Origin: Victivallales bacterium
GTDB lineage: Bacteria > Verrucomicrobiota > Lentisphaeria > Oligosphaerales > Oligosphaeraceae
Assembly: GCA_017963875.1 (NCBI GenBank)
Contig: JAGCTA010000377.1
Span: forward strand, 1-6,154
Direction: 5' to 3'
DNA length: 6,154 nt
Shown here: piece after piece, positions 1 through 6,154 of the stretch
How the letters are laid out: each line of letters starts with the position of its first letter
Position numbering within the stretch: the stretch's first letter is position 1
Notes under the pieces: generated by a model
What the model saw: the letters and a program-made list of their open reading frames with translations, nothing else
Databases searched by the model: none
Told to the model about the DNA's origin: nothing
Position numbers and translations under genes: made by a program

Positions 1-1142
1 ATGATGATTTCCATTATTTTTTCGGATACTATGACCGAAATCCATGGAACGATGAAATGACAATGCATCTCGCATTGAAAGTATCTCAATGTGAAAGGCT
101 TCCAGAACGAGGTGAAACTGCTGAAATCGGTTTGTTCGACCGCTTGGGCAACTGGCAATCCCAAGTCACAACTAGGGCATGGTGCCACCAGCAAGGGTCA
201 ATGGAACTCTTCCTCCCTCAAGGCAACGGCGAGTTCATTTTCAATGACTATGACAGTGCTAATGACAGAATCATCACGCGAGTTTTCAAACCAGGTTCGG
301 GACTATGCTCAAGGCACTATGACTCCCCAGTCTATGCCATTTCCCCCGATGGCAACTGGGCGGTTTCCCTGAATTTCGCAAGAATCCCGCGCCGTGGGTA
401 CAGTTATGCGGATGCCGTCCTCAGCACGGATTTTCATCCCAAAGACCTCGATGCTGACGGTCTGACGCTTGTCAATCTCAAGACAGGGGAAGCAAAACTC
501 ATCGTCAGTTACCGTACCATGCTTGAACGCCATCCTTATCCATATACATGCGAAAACAAGTACATCTGGCTCAACCACGCCATATTCAATTGCGATTCGA
601 CACGAATCCTCTGGCTCTTCAGACAAACCCTGGATCCGCTCCGTCCAAGTGGCTGGCAGACATTCATGTACACTTGCGACCTCACGGGCGAAGATGCCGA
701 ATGCACCCTTTCCGACGCCTACTGGAGAACAAACTTGATTTCACATCAAATCTGGGGGCGGGAACCACGGCAGATTCTCGTTGACGCCGCATGGGATGAA
801 ACAGGCCATCATGCCGTCGTCTTCGATGAATCCGTTCGCCCGTTCCGTGCCCAGAAACTCGCCGATAGCCATGGCAGTTTTGCACACATGGTCTTCTCAA
901 AGGACGGCAAATACATCTTGGCTGACAGTTATCCAGATACGGAGAAAATCCAGACGCTTGCGCTGATTGAAGCCGACTCTGGCAAAATGGATATCCTCGG
1001 CAGATTCCGCCACATCCCTGACTCCCCATGGATCGGCGACACGCGTTGCGACCTCCATCCACGTTGGAGCAACGATGGCAAGACTGTCACCGTCGATTCA
1101 TACCATGACGGCAAACGCGCCATCTGGCTGCTTAATCTCTAA
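1..1142 (+). CDS. Beta-propeller (TolB/WD40-like) protein of polysaccharide loci, 5' partial
   Basis: Reads as a protein of at least 379 residues. The first ATG in frame is at 57, but the frame is open back to the window edge (first full codon at 3). The 18 codons before that ATG encode DDFHYFFGYYDRNPWNDE, which is clearly coding: an FGYYD-x-x-PW block is the N-terminal signature I recall for this propeller family. The true start therefore lies outside the window. Propeller-type blade motifs recur, including ISPDGNW (about residue 95 counted from ATG 57), FSKDGKYILADSY (about 280) and HPRWSNDGK (about 334). A conserved-looking AWCHQQGSM segment is near residue 41. No signal peptide can be judged because the N terminus is missing. 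Such proteins are related to TolB and oligogalacturonate-lyase-type propellers and often sit beside glycosyltransferases. Their biochemical role is not established, and a lyase activity should not be assumed. The next gene starts 30 bases downstream on the same strand, so co-transcription is likely. Confidence 0.8.
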   Translation, partial: DDFHYFFGYYDRNPWNDEMTMHLALKVSQCERLPERGETAEIGLFDRLGNWQSQVTTRAWCHQQGSMELFLPQGNGEFIFNDYDSANDRIITRVFKPGSGLCSRHYDSPVYAISPDGNWAVSLNFARIPRRGYSYADAVLSTDFHPKDLDADGLTLVNLKTGEAKLIVSYRTMLERHPYPYTCENKYIWLNHAIFNCDSTRILWLFRQTLDPLRPSGWQTFMYTCDLTGEDAECTLSDAYWRTNLISHQIWGREPRQILVDAAWDETGHHAVVFDESVRPFRAQKLADSHGSFAHMVFSKDGKYILADSYPDTEKIQTLALIEADSGKMDILGRFRHIPDSPWIGDTRCDLHPRWSNDGKTVTVDSYHDGKRAIWLLNL

Positions 1143-1172
1143 ATTTAATATAAAATATAGTGGCGTACTTCT

Positions 1173-2261
1173 ATGACATCAGAAAAACATCCATTCTTCT
1201 CAATCATTGTTCCCTGCTGCGATGTTGAACCATACGTGCGTGAATCTCTTGATTCTGTGCTTAATCAGCCATTCCAGGACTGGGAATGCATTATCGGTGT
1301 AGAAACATCAAAGGACAAAACAGAAGAGATTGTGCGCGAATACCAGGCACGAGATTCCCGTTTCCGTATTTTCACCGCCCCCCGCTCTGGATCCTGCTCC
1401 GCCTCACGAAATACAGGCATAGACATGGCTACAGGCGAATACATTATATTCCTCGACGGCGATGACACAATAACCGATGGTACCTTGCAGCGGCTCCACG
1501 ACAAAATCTCCGAACGCCCCGACGCCGACCTTTATCCATGCGCCATGCTCGTCCACAATGACATGACTGGTCAGGATGAGCCGATACGTGACAACTACCC
1601 GACAGACTTCAACGGCGAACTCACTGGGCAGGAAGCACTTCTTATGATTTACAAACGCTTCAGGGATCCATGTCCGATGCTGCAACTGACCGTTTTCAAA
1701 AGGCAGCATCTGGTTGCGAATAATCTAAAATGTCTTTACGGCCTCAAACGGCAGGACAGTGAATTCGCACCACGCGCCTTATACCTGGCCAAGCGTGTTA
1801 TTCCCCTTCATGAGGCACTTTACCTCTATCGCATCAGGTCGAATTCTGTATCGACAAATGCAAATAACACGGGCTATTTTTTGAAGGACTACGCAGGAAT
1901 CCTCAAATCCCTGCTGAAGTTTCATGCCAATGTCTCACGCGATGAAGGATTCGACCGCAGGATTTCATCGTTTTGGGCACGGCATTGGCTTACATGGGTG
2001 TATTACTTTTGGTTTGCGCCACGAGTCATAAAAAACACCCCGAGGCAACGCAGAATTGAAACACTTGAAAGCGTTTTCAAGGATGGATTTGACGACTTCG
2101 ACGCCCTTTCGCGCGCGGCATCAAGAGCACGGCGTATCGCAGGGGGCTTCGTGAAACTCTTTGTTCGCCATCCCAACCTTGCATGGCTGGTCGATGTATT
2201 CTTTGCATATATCTACTATCCGCTCGTGGGCATCAGGGACAGCATTAACAAAACGGAATGA
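1173..2261 (+). CDS. Glycosyltransferase family 2-like protein
   Basis: Encodes 362 residues with a GT-A domain at the N terminus. The opening strand is FSIIVPCCDVEPYV (residues 9-22), where family members usually have SIIVPVYN. The segment SGSCSASRNTGI (72-83) matches the usual GxxxARNxGI block. It is followed by ATGEYIIFLDGDD, whose DGDD (95-98) is the metal and nucleotide-sugar binding DxD-type motif. The C-terminal part is basic with aromatic hydrophobic segments (LAWLVDVFFAYIYYPLVG near 335-351) that could hold the enzyme at the inner face of the membrane. Expected role is transfer of a sugar from a nucleotide-sugar donor onto a growing glycan; donor and acceptor cannot be read from sequence. 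An in-frame TAG at 1158 limits the start to ATG 1173. The 30-base leader is very A/T rich and has no Shine-Dalgarno match, so translation may depend on coupling to the upstream gene or on an unstructured leader. Its end faces the oppositely oriented Stealth gene across 18 bases. Confidence 0.93.
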   Translation: MTSEKHPFFSIIVPCCDVEPYVRESLDSVLNQPFQDWECIIGVETSKDKTEEIVREYQARDSRFRIFTAPRSGSCSASRNTGIDMATGEYIIFLDGDDTITDGTLQRLHDKISERPDADLYPCAMLVHNDMTGQDEPIRDNYPTDFNGELTGQEALLMIYKRFRDPCPMLQLTVFKRQHLVANNLKCLYGLKRQDSEFAPRALYLAKRVIPLHEALYLYRIRSNSVSTNANNTGYFLKDYAGILKSLLKFHANVSRDEGFDRRISSFWARHWLTWVYYFWFAPRVIKNTPRQRRIETLESVFKDGFDDFDALSRAASRARRIAGGFVKLFVRHPNLAWLVDVFFAYIYYPLVGIRDSINKTE

Positions 2262-2279
2262 CCTTCCTGACGAGAGAGG

Positions 2280-3305
2280 TCACTTCTCAAAGGATGATTT
2301 GTTGGGCAAATGTTCTTCAAAGGCCTTGGCTACCTTCATCGAACATACTTCAACATCTCCAATGCTTCCGTCGTCGTTCAAGCAGACTTGTGGATACAAC
2401 TGGCGTGTAATCACGTCACAGGCATGTGGCAGACTTTTCTCGTTCAGTTGGATTAATTCGCCGATGTGCTTTTCATTTGTAGGAAAGAATTGCCCTGAGA
2501 TCATGTTCCATGCACACGCAAGCCAGTGGTTGACACACTCATCAGTACGAAATCTACTGCTGGAGGTGCGTTCCAAGATTTCGGGTTGCGCACGCCAGAG
2601 TTCCTCAAAAGTGGATTTAAGATGAGGCAGTCCCATATGCCCGAATGTTCCAGGAATCACAATCCTGTTAACGGAAAATGATACAAGATTTTTCACGGCA
2701 CGTGCCAGGCCGACGGCACGGATGTCAATGTACTTCCAGATATGCTTCCACACCTGTTGTTCCACATCAAGTGTCAATTTCAGTGCTCCACTGTTATTAA
2801 GCACGACTCTGCTGGGATTGCTGTATCCAAGCCAACGTGGAATCCCAAAATCGCAGGGAAGGACAGGAAGACCTTTCCTGAAAAAGAATTCAGGAGAAAT
2901 AGGGCGCAGGACGAACATGTCGTCATTGAAAAGCACAAAATGCTCTGAAAGATCAGGAAGGCGATGCAGGTTGAGTTCAATGGTATTGGATTGAAATGTT
3001 GGGAGATAATCCGCAGGAATGTAGTCTTTGTGATTGATAAGCCTCAGTTTTGGGTGCGACTCATTGAGCCATTCTGGTTTCTGTCCACAGGTCACGAAGA
3101 AAATGCGATCAACCCACGGAGTGAATTGCTCAATGGCACGAAACCAATACTGGAGCAAACCATAATCGCGATAGCGACAAGCGGCATTGGCATCAACATC
3201 GGTTCGTGGTATGTCCTTTCCTGAATTTTCGTACTTGCGTTTCTGCTCAAGCCACTCTTTGTCGGTTCCGTCCACCCATGTCAAAACAAAATCAATCTTT
3301 TCCAT
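2280..3305 (-). CDS. Stealth-family sugar-phosphate transferase (capsular polysaccharide phosphotransferase type)
   Basis: Encodes 341 residues with all four Stealth conserved regions in order. CR1 is IDFVLTWVDGTD at residues 4-15. CR2 runs from about 43 to 145, starting RYRDYGLLQYWFRAI and containing FFVTCGQKPEWLN, HKDYIP, LPTFQSNTIE and HFVLFNDDMF. CR3 spans about 223-267, with HMGLPHLK, PE and SSSRFRTDECVNHWL. CR4 is C-terminal and ends HLPNKSSFEK. Characterised Stealth proteins, such as meningococcal capsule polymerases and the animal GlcNAc-1-phosphotransferase, transfer a sugar-1-phosphate from a nucleotide sugar and form a phosphodiester. That activity is the natural prediction here, presumably in the cytosol on a surface glycan. 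The substrate sugar is unknown. There is no signal peptide or membrane helix. Start ATG at 3305 places CR1 four residues in, as is usual. A weak ribosome site, AAGAGA, ends 5 bases before it. The GT8-like gene lies 85 bases upstream on the same strand. Confidence 0.93.
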   Translation of the reverse strand: MEKIDFVLTWVDGTDKEWLEQKRKYENSGKDIPRTDVDANAACRYRDYGLLQYWFRAIEQFTPWVDRIFFVTCGQKPEWLNESHPKLRLINHKDYIPADYLPTFQSNTIELNLHRLPDLSEHFVLFNDDMFVLRPISPEFFFRKGLPVLPCDFGIPRWLGYSNPSRVVLNNSGALKLTLDVEQQVWKHIWKYIDIRAVGLARAVKNLVSFSVNRIVIPGTFGHMGLPHLKSTFEELWRAQPEILERTSSSRFRTDECVNHWLACAWNMISGQFFPTNEKHIGELIQLNEKSLPHACDVITRQLYPQVCLNDDGSIGDVEVCSMKVAKAFEEHLPNKSSFEK

Positions 3306-3390
3306 ATCAATCTCTTGTAATGTCAGATTCCTTTTCAGATTGTTCTAACAGAAGGCATGCCAGTAGGTTATTCATTTTGGGAATCGGATT

Positions 3391-4338
3391 TTAGCCCTTG
3401 AATATTCTACGTTTCAGTTTCATGGCACGCCACACCCATGGAGCCAGAGGAGCAGCGATGCGACAGAACTGCCACCAGTTTCTCCTGAGCGGAAGAGGAA
3501 GATCGTCTGGCCTGACTATCCCCTTCTCCAAGAGCCAGTCAACTACTGGCTGTATGAGTTCATGAAAACTGACTGAATAGGAGTTCCACATCTGCCATGG
3601 TTTGGGATTGTAGGCGATGTGCGCATAGTAACGATTTTTGTCCACGCTGCCATTGGCTTTGTAATGCTCTGTGACCAGCGGAGCATCGGGATCAAAGCAG
3701 AGAAGGCTGCCAAGGACGCTCTCATCTGTCTGGAAATATGGCGAGCCATGTTTCATAATGATGCCGACGTCGTCAGGAAGGACATTTTCTATTTGAGTCT
3801 TCCAGCGATCCAAGAAGGGACGCCACTTGCGATGAAGCACGATAAATGGCGCATTCATACGCGTGTCATATCTGCTTTTGGATAGCGCTTTTCCGAAGAA
3901 GTGCTCCACATCTCGTCGCCATGTCTCAAGATTATCAGGAGTGAAATCAGACGGTTTGGGATTGTATTTGCGTATGACAATTTCGTTCTCGTCATCGCCT
4001 GTGAGCCACTCGGAACAATCGCCCACAAACAATGCGTCTGAATCTGCCCAGCAGACCCATTCCGTCTCAATATCCTCAAGTGCCATAAGCATGGGCTTCT
4101 GGCATGTCACGCACTGCCTTGATTTCGGTAGTTCATGTAATGTCACATCGCCAAGTGAAAGGACACGCTGCTTCATTATCTCAGACCATCCTGTCATTCC
4201 GACAATGACTGGATGCTTCATACCGTTTCTTCGCATACTGGCTACCAGCAACAGCGTCCCCCAAGCAAATGCCTTGTCACCAGCCGTAACGACAGTCGTC
4301 TTTATGCGGTTTTCCTTTGTTGATAATGATGTTGCCAT
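3391..4338 (-). CDS. GT8-like GT-A glycosyltransferase
   Basis: Encodes 315 residues. The protein opens with a Rossmann-type strand (TTVVTAGDKAFAWGTLLLVASMRRNG, residues 14-39) resembling the region of GT8 and related nucleotide-diphospho-sugar transferases that binds the nucleotide. WVCWADSDALF (94-104) supplies a DxD-type motif at D99-D101 for Mn2+ and the donor phosphate. YFQTDESVLGSLL (201-213) matches the block that normally carries an acceptor-side Asp. HIAYNPKPW (240-248) resembles the GT8 H-x(n)-KPW metal-ligand block. The tail is basic with tryptophans (WVWRAMKLKRRIFKG), suggesting peripheral membrane contact. No signal peptide is present. Donor and acceptor sugars are unknown. It is same-strand and immediately upstream of the Stealth gene, so both likely act on one glycan. 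ATG 4338 is the first in-frame start after the hairpin spacer and has no clear Shine-Dalgarno sequence, leaving a few residues of doubt at the N terminus. Confidence 0.85.
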   Translation of the reverse strand: MATSLSTKENRIKTTVVTAGDKAFAWGTLLLVASMRRNGMKHPVIVGMTGWSEIMKQRVLSLGDVTLHELPKSRQCVTCQKPMLMALEDIETEWVCWADSDALFVGDCSEWLTGDDENEIVIRKYNPKPSDFTPDNLETWRRDVEHFFGKALSKSRYDTRMNAPFIVLHRKWRPFLDRWKTQIENVLPDDVGIIMKHGSPYFQTDESVLGSLLCFDPDAPLVTEHYKANGSVDKNRYYAHIAYNPKPWQMWNSYSVSFHELIQPVVDWLLEKGIVRPDDLPLPLRRNWWQFCRIAAPLAPWVWRAMKLKRRIFKG

Positions 4339-4367
4339 ATCATTGAATTCTGAGATTTCTTATAGAT

Positions 4368-4399
4368 GGTTCCAATGGATTGTGGAATCCACTGGAACC
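4368..4399 (-). terminator. Hairpin between the ceramidase-like gene and the GT8-like gene (possible terminator or processing stem)
   Basis: Two 14-base arms (4368-4381 and 4386-4399) form an inverted repeat around a 4-base loop. In minus-strand RNA every position pairs, including one G-U wobble. In plus-strand RNA the same position is an A-C mismatch. This favours a role in the minus-strand transcript, the direction of the genes on both sides. It begins 14 bases after the ceramidase-like stop codon (at 4414) and ends about 30 bases before the next start. No run of T follows it on the minus strand, so it is not a textbook intrinsic terminator. It could instead be a stabilising or processing stem. 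Confidence 0.45.
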
Positions 4400-4413
4400 C
4401 AAAACATTCCAAC

Positions 4414-5736
4414 TTATTTCAGTTTTCTAAGATTCCTGAAATTGGCGTCTGCAATCATCTGGCCGAGAGCAGGAGTCGAACGGACGGAAATAACAGGTGT
4501 CGCCTCATAGCCGCCGCGCATAAATGCCTCGTATGTCGGAATGTATCCGACACCGTCATTGCACAGTTCCGCGATGAATGTGAACTTGAAAGGCGACCAC
4601 TTCTTGATTTCCTTGCCCCATTCGACGAACAATTCGCCTGGAGCGCCGCAGAAGACCGCGTCACCAATCCGCAACGCCTGGACTTCTCGCTTGATGGTAC
4701 CTGTGTCGTCGTATTGTTCGTACCGTTCGACCAACGCGGCTTCGCCTGTTTCCTGGCGACCGCCGTTGGCCAGCCTCGCCTTTGCCTTTTCCAGACGCCA
4801 CTGCAAAACGGTGTCGTTTTTCGGATACTTCGGCACATCAAGAATTTCGCGTGCCGTTCCGACGGTGACCGTCTCGCTCGGCCACGCCTTTTCGATGATA
4901 TTCATCGCCTTGCCAGCAAACGCCCTGCCCATCTGCTCAGACTTCCACGGTCCCTTACCGGGGAACGGATTGTCACGCAGATAGACACAATGGTTGATGT
5001 TTCCACAGGCCCCCTGGACATAGAGCACAATCAAATCGTCGCCATAGACTTTGCGCAGCGTCTCTTGGATGACAGCGGGAAAATCCGCTGAAATTTTCGT
5101 GCCCGATGTAACATCAATGTGGACGGAATAATTGCAGATGACCGCAAAAGGCTTGTCCGTCAGTTCCTCCTTGAATACGAGAGCGCCGAAATCATCATCG
5201 GTCTCCGACGCAAATCCCTCGCATTTAAGATCACCGCCAGGTCCAAACTGTTCAGAGCAGTCTTCCATGCGGAAACGGCGAACGTATGCCAGCCCGTGTT
5301 CATTTTCCTTTCCAATGCATAGGACTGCCTGACGTTGCTTTGCGGCCGCGTCAATCGCCGCCTGCGCGATTCGTGCGGGAAGTCCTGCATAGTATTCCTC
5401 GTTGCGGCAGGTGATGGGGTTCACTTTGGCGGTTGGCCTGATTTCTGGTCCTGTATGCGTATGGGTCGAGCAGATCATGATGTGGTCTTCGAGAATGCCA
5501 GTCGCATCATGAATCAGTTTACGGGTGAGTTTCGTGACTTCCGCCTGCATCGTGATGAGGTCACAGGTGATCAGCGCGATGCGCCCGTCACCATCACCAG
5601 CCACAATGGCCTTTGCATGAAGTGGATAGATGATTCCATCAGAGATACGGCGGCTGAAGTATCCAGCCAGATGCGTGCCCAGAGGCGGTGTGATGTCGCT
5701 TTCCGCTGCGCCGACATTGAGTTTTTGGATTTCCAT
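4414..5736 (-). CDS. Neutral/alkaline ceramidase-like family protein, single N-terminal domain
   Basis: Encodes 440 residues resembling the N-terminal catalytic domain of neutral/alkaline ceramidases. The N terminus VGAAESDITPPLG is typical of the bacterial family. Counterparts of the zinc site are visible: CSTHTHTGP (H92, H94), NYSVHID (H206), GAPGE (E368) and the GYIPTYEAF block (Y398, Y402). The block aligned with the ceramidase nucleophile, GDVSPN in the human enzyme, reads GNINH here (245-249), so the catalytic serine seems replaced by N248. The protein lacks the C-terminal Ig-like domain of the roughly 650-residue or longer true ceramidases and has no signal peptide, suggesting a cytosolic enzyme. 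A zinc-dependent amidase or hydrolase on some other substrate is a fair guess; ceramide cleavage is doubtful. The start at 5736 is well supported by AAGGAG 10 bases upstream. It follows a beta-lactamase-like gene across 74 bases and a phased repeat. Confidence 0.85.
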   Translation of the reverse strand: MEIQKLNVGAAESDITPPLGTHLAGYFSRRISDGIIYPLHAKAIVAGDGDGRIALITCDLITMQAEVTKLTRKLIHDATGILEDHIMICSTHTHTGPEIRPTAKVNPITCRNEEYYAGLPARIAQAAIDAAAKQRQAVLCIGKENEHGLAYVRRFRMEDCSEQFGPGGDLKCEGFASETDDDFGALVFKEELTDKPFAVICNYSVHIDVTSGTKISADFPAVIQETLRKVYGDDLIVLYVQGACGNINHCVYLRDNPFPGKGPWKSEQMGRAFAGKAMNIIEKAWPSETVTVGTAREILDVPKYPKNDTVLQWRLEKAKARLANGGRQETGEAALVERYEQYDDTGTIKREVQALRIGDAVFCGAPGELFVEWGKEIKKWSPFKFTFIAELCNDGVGYIPTYEAFMRGGYEATPVISVRSTPALGQMIADANFRNLRKLK

Positions 5737-5746
5737 GATTTCTTTG

Positions 5747-5752
5747 CTCCTT
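5747..5752 (-). promoter_or_regulatory. Shine-Dalgarno site of the ceramidase-like gene
   Basis: The minus strand reads AAGGAG here, followed by a 10-base spacer and the ATG at 5736. It is the only near-canonical ribosome site in the window and fixes the start of the ceramidase-like protein. Confidence 0.75.
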
Positions 5753-5762
5753 GAATAATTTA

Positions 5763-5802
5763 AGTTCTAGAGAGTTCTAGAAAGTTCTAGAGAGTTCTAG
5801 AA
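5763..5802. repeat. Four tandem 10-bp repeats (AGTTCTAGAR) in the intergenic region
   Basis: Four head-to-tail copies of AGTTCTAGA followed by G, A, G, A, so the array is also two perfect 20-bp units. Each copy holds the palindrome TCTAGA; copies two and four extend it to TTCTAGAA. The 10-bp period puts the palindromes on nearly the same face of the DNA helix. The array lies 8 bases after the stop codon of the beta-lactamase-like gene and ends 10 bases upstream of the Shine-Dalgarno site of the ceramidase-like gene, filling over half of the 74-base gap. It could be a multi-site operator, an RNA structure or a slippage-prone satellite. No protein is identified as its partner. Confidence 0.9.
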
Positions 5803-5810
5803 ACTGGAAT

Positions 5811-6154
5811 TCACCAGATTCTATGAGGCAAACCGAGCGAATCCGAGATGCGATTTCGTATCGGATGAATGGGATGGGATGGCAGCGGCTTGTTCTTTGT
5901 GAATGCCAATGCGATGCCGTTGGTCTTGTCAGCAAAGCCCTCCGAGCCTGCGGCACCGCCGTGTCCAAAGCGACAGCCCATGTCATCATCTGGACCACAC
6001 AGCGCGTAGCCAAGACCGAATTTCGCCCATGAGGTTGGCGGATCATCGTCCGCGCGTCTCAAAAAAGTGGCATTGTCAATCGTCTGAGGAGAAAGCAAAC
6101 GAACGCCGTTCACCTCGCCGATGAGCGCGGCATAATGCCTGGCCAATGCACGTG
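5811..6154 (-). CDS. Beta-lactamase-related serine hydrolase (EstB/class C-like), C-terminal fragment
   Basis: Only the last roughly 114 codons are inside the window, and the frame stays open to position 6154, so the start lies beyond the edge. The fragment begins RALARHYAALIGEVNGVRLLSP, a segment common in beta-lactamase-family esterases just before the last catalytic motif. It then shows FGHGGAAGSEGFAD, in which HGG replaces the KTG triad of class C beta-lactamases, as is usual in the EstB and related hydrolase group. It ends GLPHRIW. The SxxK nucleophile and YxN motifs would lie in the missing part, so activity cannot be verified. Such proteins hydrolyse small esters or act on peptidoglycan-like or D-amino-acid substrates far more often than they confer antibiotic resistance, so resistance should not be inferred. 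It lies directly upstream of the ceramidase-like gene on the same strand and is probably in its operon. Confidence 0.85.
   Translation of the reverse strand, partial: RALARHYAALIGEVNGVRLLSPQTIDNATFLRRADDDPPTSWAKFGLGYALCGPDDDMGCRFGHGGAAGSEGFADKTNGIALAFTKNKPLPSHPIHPIRNRISDSLGLPHRIW

Noticed and set aside
682..1062. Minus-strand 126-codon open frame
   Set aside because: Lies inside the propeller gene on the opposite strand; Arg/Cys-rich translation with no family resemblance.
2262..2282. Possible bidirectional terminator at the convergent junction
   Set aside because: Only a short imperfect stem (ACCT with AGGT plus two inner pairs) and no T run on either side; too weak to call.
2161..2625. 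Plus-strand 154-codon open frame across the GT2/Stealth junction
   Set aside because: Overlaps the end of one well-supported gene and the CR3-CR4 part of another on the opposite strand; no motif.
3863..4510. Plus-strand 215-codon open frame
   Set aside because: Antisense to the GT8-like gene and running through the spacer; Ser-rich product without motifs, typical of a shadow frame.
4366..5091. Plus-strand 241-codon open frame
   Set aside because: Antisense to the ceramidase-like gene, whose protein has recognisable motifs throughout; this frame gives an Arg/Leu/Phe-rich product without any domain and includes the hairpin.
5763..5802. Attachment site or transposon end
   Set aside because: No integrase or transposase gene, no terminal inverted repeat pair and no target duplication in the window; the units are simple direct repeats.
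5755..5810. Sigma70-type promoter within the repeat-containing gap
   Set aside because: The minus strand has an A/T-rich patch (TTAAATTATT) but no convincing -35 box at proper spacing; the repeated TAGAAC gives several equally poor candidates.

Overview
This window is fully occupied by six genes. Two lie on the plus strand (1-2261) and four on the minus strand (2280-6154). The gene at each edge is cut by the window boundary. No RNA gene, CRISPR array, insertion sequence or origin is visible, and no stretch over 300 bases lacks a gene.

Left part (1-4338) is a surface-polysaccharide type region. It holds a beta-propeller protein of the kind found in exopolysaccharide and capsule loci (5' partial), a family 2-like glycosyltransferase, a Stealth-family sugar-phosphate transferase with all four conserved regions, and a GT8-like GT-A glycosyltransferase. 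The plus-strand pair and the minus-strand pair converge with only 18 bases between their stop codons. Together they suggest a cell-envelope or secreted glycan whose repeat unit may contain sugar-phosphate (phosphodiester) linkages.

Right part (4414-6154) looks like a different functional block on the minus strand. It holds a cytosolic-looking, single-domain member of the neutral ceramidase-like family, and upstream of it the C-terminal end of a beta-lactamase-related serine hydrolase (EstB/class C type). These two are separated by 74 bases that contain four perfectly phased 10-bp repeats followed by a good Shine-Dalgarno site. A 14-bp stem hairpin sits between this block and the glycosyltransferases. 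It pairs fully only in the minus-strand RNA, so it is a plausible transcript boundary.

The organism is a bacterium of middling G+C, with the right-hand block visibly richer in G+C than the glycosyltransferase genes. Short ceramidase-like proteins together with beta-lactamase-like hydrolases, and the propeller family carrying an FGYYD motif next to glycosyltransferases, recall Planctomycetes/Verrucomicrobia/Lentisphaerae-type genomes. That placement is inference at low confidence, because no taxonomic marker gene is present. I see no clearly new biological system. The strongest leads are the phased repeat array, the ceramidase-like protein that appears to lack the ceramidase nucleophilic serine, the strand-asymmetric hairpin, and the complete Stealth protein paired with a GT8-like enzyme.
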